Source of the DNA: Virgibacillus sp. MSJ-26
Lineage (GTDB): Bacteria; Bacillota; Bacilli; Bacillales; Amphibacillaceae
Direction of reading: 5' to 3'
Length of the DNA: 56,896 bases
Assembly (NCBI RefSeq): GCF_018918075.1
Contig: NZ_JAHLPW010000022.1
Coordinates: 1 to 56,896 of the forward strand
Shown here: positions 52,403 to 56,896 of the stretch, piece after piece
How positions within the stretch are numbered: position 1 is the stretch's first letter
Layout: each line of letters opens with the position of its first letter
Notes under the pieces: generated by a model
What the model was told of the DNA's origin: nothing
The model's database searches: none
The model's input: the letters and a program-made list of their open reading frames with translations, nothing else
Program-made: the position numbers and the translations under genes

Positions 52403-53158
52403 GCGCTTACGCTTTTGTATCGTCTAGCTTTAGCGCTCAGCAACTAGCGAGCTTCGAATGCCTTCCTACGATAAGTCGAACTCGAATCGCTCTGCTCTTC
52501 GGTTCTCCTTTATCTCGTCAGGCTTCTCCAGCTCGTACGTTGCTAAACGGGCGCTTACGCTTTTGTATCGTCTAGCTTTAGCGCCCAGCAACTAGCGAGC
52601 TTCGAATGCCTTCCTACGATAAGTCGAACTCGAATCGCTCTGCTCTTCGGTTCTCCTTTATCTCGTCAGGCTTCTCCAGCTCGTACGTTGCTAAACGGGC
52701 GCTTACGCTTTTGTATCGTCTAGCTTTAGCGCCCAGCAACTAGCGAGCTTCGAATGCCTTCCTACGATAAGTCGAACTCGAATCGCTCTGCTCTTCGGTT
52801 CTCCTTTATCTCGTCAGGCTTCTCCAGCTCGTACGTTGCTAAACGGGCGCTTACGCTTTTGTATCGTCTAGCTTCAGCGCCCAGCAACTAGCGAGCTTCG
52901 AAGGCCTTCCTACGATAAGTCGAACTCGAATCGCTCCGTTCTTCGGTTCTCCTTTATCTCGTCAGGCTTCTCCAGCTCGTATGTTGCTAAACAGGCGCTT
53001 ACGCTTTTGTATCGTCTAGCTTCAGCGCCCAGCAACTAACGAGCTTCGAATGCCTTCCTACGATAAGTCGAACTCGAATCGCTCCGCTCTTCGGTTCTCC
53101 TTTATCTCGTTAGGCTTCTCCAGCTCGTATGTTGCTAAACGGGCGCTTACGCTTTTGT
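52403..53158. repeat. Array of five 148-bp hairpin repeats (family A)
   Basis: The word GCTTTTGTAT (or its close variant) recurs at 52411, 52559, 52707, 52855, 53003 and 53151, an exact 148-bp period. Units carry outer arms AGCTTTAGCGCCC and GGGCGCTTACGCT, inner arms AGCAAC and GTTGCT, and a core with CCTTCCTACGATAAGTCGAA. The first three units are nearly identical; the last two differ at a few sites. There are no unique spacers. The array runs into the 3' end of the YitU-like gene. Confidence 0.95.
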
Positions 53159-53986
53159 TGTATTCGCATTAATTTTTAAGTATGACTGTAGGAAGGTGCT
53201 TACGCCGTCATTTTCATTTGTGTCGGTGATGTGTTTTGAAATTGATTTTAGTTCATCGATGGCATTGCCCATTGCTACGCCAACGCCAGCGTAATCAATC
53301 ATTTCAAGGTCATTGTCCTCATCACCGAATGCTATAATTCGTTCTTCTGGGATATTATAATAATGAGCTATTTTTTGTAATCCGACTGCTTTATTTAATC
53401 CTTTTTTAACAATTTCAATAATGTTCCATGGAGCGCCCCATTTACGATGTTCAATGACTTCTGCATGATGATCATTCAAGTGACTTCTGAGTGAATCAAT
53501 ATGTTCTTCTTTTGGATGTATAAGCAGTGATGTCGGGTCGTCGTTTAACTCTTCCTTCAAGTTTCCAATTGTGAAAGGATAAGTCTGCCCGAGCTGTTGA
53601 AATAGGTCAATAATGTCTTCATCATACTTATCGAGATAAACATTATCCTGAATTTCAGCCATGATATTATAAACATCTAAATCATAGCAAGTCTCCACTA
53701 CATTTAAAGCTGTGCGTCTTGGCATTGGATTATGCAGTGCACCCCATTTTTTATCTTTCGGATGATGGATCAGAGCACCATTAAAATTGACCATAGGTGT
53801 GTCTATGTTCAGTTCATGATAATAGTTAATGCTCGCACGATGTGGTCTACCTGTCGCAATGACAACAATATGACCTGCTTCTACTGCACTGAATATCATT
53901 TGCTTGTTTCTAGCACTGATTTCTTTGCTGTCGGTTAAAAGTGTCCCGTCAAGATCTAAAGCGATTAGATGTTTCTTATTTTCCAT
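53147..53986 (-). CDS. Cof-type HAD family phosphatase (YitU-like)
   Basis: This 279-residue HAD hydrolase with a C2 cap has the nucleophile motif LIALDLDGTLLTD, motif II VIATGRPHR, the Lys of motif III near KKGLNKAVGLQ, and motif IV AFGDEDNDLEM. Substrates of Cof-type enzymes are sugar phosphates or cofactors. ATG 53986 follows GAGGTG. The last residues (TKA) and the stop come from the adjoining 148-bp repeat, so the C-terminus has been altered by repeat insertion. Gene order matches B. subtilis yitU-yitV. Confidence 0.88.
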   Translation of the reverse strand: MENKKHLIALDLDGTLLTDSKEISARNKQMIFSAVEAGHIVVIATGRPHRASINYYHELNIDTPMVNFNGALIHHPKDKKWGALHNPMPRRTALNVVETCYDLDVYNIMAEIQDNVYLDKYDEDIIDLFQQLGQTYPFTIGNLKEELNDDPTSLLIHPKEEHIDSLRSHLNDHHAEVIEHRKWGAPWNIIEIVKKGLNKAVGLQKIAHYYNIPEERIIAFGDEDNDLEMIDYAGVGVAMGNAIDELKSISKHITDTNENDGVSTFLQSYLKINANTTKA

Positions 53987-54159
53987 TAAATTTTTCACCT
54001 CATGTTGTTAGTTTATCATGGGGTAACCTATCTGTAAATTCAACTTTTTATCCTTATATGATTCACTAGCCGTCTATCAAATTTTGCGCCATTCATTTGC
54101 ATTAGTATGCTGAAAAATACTATTATTAATTATATATAAGTAAAGAGAGGATTATGAAG

Positions 54160-54924
54160 ATGATTGGGATATACAAAAAAGAAACAGCGAACATTCCATA
54201 TTTGGTCGTTGTAAAAAATACCAATGAATTTAAAGCATTACCGACAATTATTTACTCTCACGGCTTCACTAGTGCGAAAGAACATAACCTACCCTTAGCC
54301 TATCTATTAGCTGAACAGGGGTTTCGCGTTATTTTACCTGATAGCAAATATCATGGTGAGCGTGAAGAAGACATATCCAATTTTAAAAGAGAGCTTTCAT
54401 TTTGGAATATCATCACCCAAAATGTCGAAGAGTTAAAATTTATTAAGGAAGAGTTAGAAGGAGACGGTCTTATTTTAAATCAAAAAATAGGATTAGCAGG
54501 GACAAGCATGGGCGGAATAACAACAACTGCTGCACTTACACAGTACCCTTGGATCAGTACAGCGGCTGTCTTGATGGGGACACCGAAATTGACCGAATAC
54601 GCTAATCTGTTAGTTGATGAGATTGTTAAAAAACAGAAACTTCCTATGCCTGAAGAAGAAATTGAACGAGCTTTTGAACAAATTAAGAAGTATGATTTAT
54701 CATTACAGATGGATAAATTGAACGAACGTCCACTTATGTTTTGGCATGGCGATAAAGATTCTGTCGTTCCATTTCGTCTTTCATATTCCTTTTACAGAGA
54801 AGCGAAGGGAAAGTATAAAAATAAAAAGAATATCAAGTTTTTAAAAGAAGTGAACCGCGATCACAAGGTCAGTCGATTTGCTATCTTAGAAACGGTAAAA
54901 TGGTTTAAGACTCATTTAATTTAA
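54160..54924 (+). CDS. Alpha/beta-hydrolase esterase (YitV-like)
   Basis: This 254-residue serine hydrolase has the nucleophile elbow GLAGTSMGGIT, the oxyanion-type IIYSHGFTSAKE, an acid in FWHGDKDSVVPF, and a late His in NRDHKVSRF. It is probably cytoplasmic since no signal peptide is seen. The start at 54160 (MIGIYKKE) is eight bases after AGAGAGGA; ATG 54154 is too near. The position next to yitU and yitW identifies the B. subtilis counterpart. Substrate unknown. Confidence 0.85.
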   Translation: MIGIYKKETANIPYLVVVKNTNEFKALPTIIYSHGFTSAKEHNLPLAYLLAEQGFRVILPDSKYHGEREEDISNFKRELSFWNIITQNVEELKFIKEELEGDGLILNQKIGLAGTSMGGITTTAALTQYPWISTAAVLMGTPKLTEYANLLVDEIVKKQKLPMPEEEIERAFEQIKKYDLSLQMDKLNERPLMFWHGDKDSVVPFRLSYSFYREAKGKYKNKKNIKFLKEVNRDHKVSRFAILETVKWFKTHLI

Positions 54925-55002
54925 TGAGTGTGATTTAAATCATTTAAAAATGTTTTAAAATATGGTTAAATGAATATATGAATAAAGAAGGAGGGTATGA
55001 TC

Positions 55003-55314
55003 ATGGATGCAGCGTTAAAAGAAAACTTAATGGGTGCTCTTGAAAATGTCATCGACCCAGAACTTGGCATTGATATTGTTAATATGGGTCTCGTTTATGA
55101 TGTCGATTTGAATGACGAGGGACTCTGCACAGTGACCATGACACTTACAACTATGGGGTGTCCGTTAGCAGGTCATATCGAACAAGACGTAAGATATGTA
55201 TTATCAGATATACCAGAAGTCAAAGATATAGATGTTAATATTGTATGGGATCCACCATGGGGCAAAGATAAAATGTCTCGTTATGCAAAAATTGCACTAG
55301 GGATTCCCGATTAA
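55003..55314 (+). CDS. yitW: MIP18/SufT-like Fe-S cluster assembly protein (YitW)
   Basis: This 103-residue protein has the MIP18 family signature VIDPELGIDIVNMGLVYDV and LTTMGCPLAGHIEQDV, with the conserved Cys, and WDPPWGKDKMS at the end. Members help load Fe-S clusters onto targets. ATG 55003 follows GGAGGG by seven bases. A terminator separates it from mobB. Confidence 0.88.
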   Translation: MDAALKENLMGALENVIDPELGIDIVNMGLVYDVDLNDEGLCTVTMTLTTMGCPLAGHIEQDVRYVLSDIPEVKDIDVNIVWDPPWGKDKMSRYAKIALGIPD

Positions 55315-55358
55315 TTAATACAGATTTCGATATAGTTTCACTTCATAATCAGATGCAG

Positions 55359-55397
55359 AAAAGGTTGATTCATCACAAGAATGGGTCGACCTTTTTT
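55359..55397 (+). terminator. Terminator after yitW
   Basis: AAAAGGTTGA pairs with TCGACCTTTT (one mismatch), followed by a T run. Confidence 0.75.
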
Positions 55398-55433
55398 ACA
55401 CATAAATTAAAATGGATAAAGGGGTAAGTTTTA

Positions 55434-55943
55434 ATGACATTTCCCATTTATCAAGTCGTAGGATATAAAAATTCGGGTAAAACAACTTTAATGGAAAAAT
55501 TAATTCAATATTTTTCTAATCATAATGTACGTGTGGGGACATTGAAGCACCACGGTCATGGCGGAGCATTAAAAACTGTTGAAGGTACAGACAGTTTTAG
55601 ACACAGTCAGTCTGGTTCGCACCTATCTGCCGTGCAAGGAAAAAATGAACTTCAATTAACAACAAATTTTCAGATGGAATTAACTGAATTAATAAAGATG
55701 TACACATTCTTTAATATTGAATTACTTTTAATAGAAGGTTATAAATACGCCGATTATCCTAAAATTGCTTTGGTGAAAGATGAAGATGATATCCATTTAC
55801 TTCATGAGTTGACGAATGTTAAGGCTATTGGAGTAAGGGATGACAAGCTTATAGACATGTTTGATCATTTTACCTTTTCATTAAATAATGTCGAACAAAT
55901 ATTGCCTCAATTAGCTGACATTTTTCAGGGGAAGGAAAATTAG
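55434..55943 (+). CDS. mobB: Molybdopterin-guanine dinucleotide biosynthesis adaptor MobB
   Basis: This 169-residue GTP-binding protein has P-loop GYKNSGKTTLMEKL at about 9-22, the GTLKHHGHGG block and LLIEGYKYADYPKI. It acts with MobA in forming the guanine-dinucleotide form of the molybdenum cofactor. AAGGGG precedes ATG 55434. It leads a mobB-moaE-moaD unit, the same order as the end of the mob/moe operon in B. subtilis, though mobA, moeA and moeB are not in this window. Confidence 0.92.
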   Translation: MTFPIYQVVGYKNSGKTTLMEKLIQYFSNHNVRVGTLKHHGHGGALKTVEGTDSFRHSQSGSHLSAVQGKNELQLTTNFQMELTELIKMYTFFNIELLLIEGYKYADYPKIALVKDEDDIHLLHELTNVKAIGVRDDKLIDMFDHFTFSLNNVEQILPQLADIFQGKEN

Positions 55944-55959
55944 GAAGAGAGGACAGACT

Positions 55960-56433
55960 ATGGACAAAAATTATTGGATAACAGATCAACCAATAGAGAT
56001 CGATGACTGCATTCAAAAGGTTACCAGGCCTGAAGCGGGAGCGGTGAGTACATTTTTAGGGATTGTCCGTGAATTCACTCACGGAAAAAAGACTCTTTTT
56101 TTAGAATATCAAGCTTACATACCAATGGCTGAGAAAAAACTAGCTCAAATAGGAGAGGAAATAGAAGAAAAATGGGGCGACACAAGAACGGCCATCGTTC
56201 ATCGAATTGGACGACTAGAAATATCAGAGATTGCTGTTGGTATAGCTGTCTCAACACCTCATCGTAAAGATGCATTTGAAGCAAGCAAATATGCAATTGA
56301 TCGCATAAAAGAGATTGTCCCTATTTGGAAAAAAGAACATTGGGAGGACGGCACAAAGTGGCTTGGTGATCAAAAAGAAGAGACATCGTACGAGTCACAA
56401 ATCCCAACCGAGGAGGAAATGAAAAATGGTTGA
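55960..56433 (+). CDS. moaE: Molybdopterin synthase catalytic subunit MoaE
   Basis: This 157-residue MoaE family subunit inserts sulfur from thiocarboxylated MoaD into precursor Z (cPMP). It has GAVSTFLGIVREFTHGK, the EYQAYIPMAEK block, AVSTPHRKDAFEA and the active-site lysine region PIWKKEHWEDG. GAGAGGA precedes ATG 55960. It overlaps moaD by eight bases, which fits a 1:1 complex. Confidence 0.94.
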   Translation: MDKNYWITDQPIEIDDCIQKVTRPEAGAVSTFLGIVREFTHGKKTLFLEYQAYIPMAEKKLAQIGEEIEEKWGDTRTAIVHRIGRLEISEIAVGIAVSTPHRKDAFEASKYAIDRIKEIVPIWKKEHWEDGTKWLGDQKEETSYESQIPTEEEMKNG

Positions 56434-56659
56434 TGTTTTATTTTTCGCAGATTTGCGAGACAAAGTAGGACATGAGAAGTTGTCATTTGATACTTCAGGA
56501 ATTACGGTAAAAGAATTAAAAGATCAGTGGCTTAAATCATATGACTTGGAAAACCTAGACAATGCCATGATTGCAATAAATGAAGAATATGCTGAAGAGG
56601 ATGCCATTTTAAACACCGGTGACACAGTCGCATTTATTCCTCCAGTCAGTGGAGGTTAA
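56426..56659 (+). CDS. moaD: Molybdopterin synthase sulfur carrier subunit MoaD
   Basis: This 77-residue ubiquitin-like protein ends in FIPPVSGG, the Gly-Gly tail that is adenylated and thiocarboxylated. The start codon at 56426 lies in the end of moaE, with GAGGAGG upstream. It is the last gene of the unit in view. Confidence 0.94.
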   Translation: MVDVLFFADLRDKVGHEKLSFDTSGITVKELKDQWLKSYDLENLDNAMIAINEEYAEEDAILNTGDTVAFIPPVSGG

Positions 56660-56800
56660 TAATAAATAAATTACAAAACTGTTAGCAAGCGTTTTGGCTT
56701 TCTAAAGTGGACCCCATGTCAAGGACACTTTGAAAAAAACTACTATCTTTTATCACTTTTACCTCCTATGCTTGTTTCAAAGGAGGAGTGGTGGCAAAGG

Positions 56801-56835
56801 AAAGCACACGTTCAAAACTTAGAGCGTGTGCTTTT
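56801..56835. terminator. Terminator downstream of moaD
   Basis: AAAGCACACG pairs with CGTGTGCTTT around a 14-base loop, followed by TTGTC. It may serve the moa unit, or a gene coming from beyond the right edge. The remaining bases from 56660 hold no gene I can support. Confidence 0.6.
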
Positions 56836-56896
56836 GTCATCCATTATAAAAATGAATTATTTTAGAAGTTTGGCGGCATTAGAGTTTTCTGTTTTT

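Noticed and set aside
52258..52443. Minus-strand open frame overlapping the 48-residue miniprotein start
   Set aside because: Part of it is repeat DNA, and the miniprotein frame has the better ribosome-binding site.

Overview
The window reads as a chromosomal segment of a moderately salt-tolerant, low-GC Bacillaceae species (Virgibacillus/Oceanobacillus/Lentibacillus-like). The evidence is protein similarity and gene order matching two Bacillus subtilis blocks (yhaL-prsA-yhaI ... addBA, and yitS-yitT ... yitU-yitV-yitW), a glycine-betaine ABC importer with a very acidic lipoprotein, ba3-type oxidase genes, and A+T-rich intergenic DNA. No rRNA, tRNA, CRISPR array or intact transposase gene was seen. 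Species cannot be fixed from the sequence alone.

Layout. 1-3.1 kb: yhaL, prsA, two small membrane proteins and yhaI. 3.1-7.1 kb: GbsR-type regulator divergent from opuAA-opuAB-opuAC, occupying the place where B. subtilis has scoC/hpr. 7.1-13 kb: yhaH, trpP (with a TRAP-type leader), hit, a candidate structured RNA, ecsAB (no ecsC) and the M20 amidohydrolase yhaA. 13.6-17.8 kb: ferritin-like protein, PAP2 phosphatase with a probable ATA start, and liaF-liaS-liaR, where tandem hairpin repeats separate liaS from liaR and liaR is split by a frameshift. 17.8-23.5 kb: BdbC with a thioredoxin-like partner, HmoB, PbpF, PepF. 23.7-30.6 kb: yhfH, yhfI, lplJ, lcfB (FadR box), comK, yhjD, yhjE, a type I signal peptidase. 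31-38.3 kb: addB-addA. 38.8-42.9 kb: ba3 oxidase subunits IIa-II-I, then Sco and a six-helix membrane protein. 43-48.7 kb: rocD, yisL, a membrane-anchored GH13 protein with all catalytic residues replaced, an SDR and a multi-helix HxH membrane protein. 48.9-56.7 kb: DegV, YitT, lipoprotein, Nfu-like protein, two tiny proteins, YitU, YitV, YitW, then mobB-moaE-moaD.

Themes. Envelope homeostasis and secretion are well represented (PrsA, EcsAB, signal peptidase, PbpF, LiaFSR, BdbC). ComK and AddAB fit a competence/recombination theme, and OpuA fits osmoprotection. Copper/haem respiration is represented by the ba3 oxidase, Sco and HmoB. Cofactor supply is covered by LplJ, MoaDE/MobB and the Fe-S helper YitW.

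The most unusual material is non-coding. A modular family of about 90-150 bp hairpin repeats shares outer arms but carries different cores. It forms a three-copy 120-bp array (16.7-17.06 kb) and a five-unit 148-bp array (52.4-53.15 kb), and appears to supply the stop codons of two or three genes. The most unusual protein is the GH13 pseudoenzyme at 44.9-46.5 kb.
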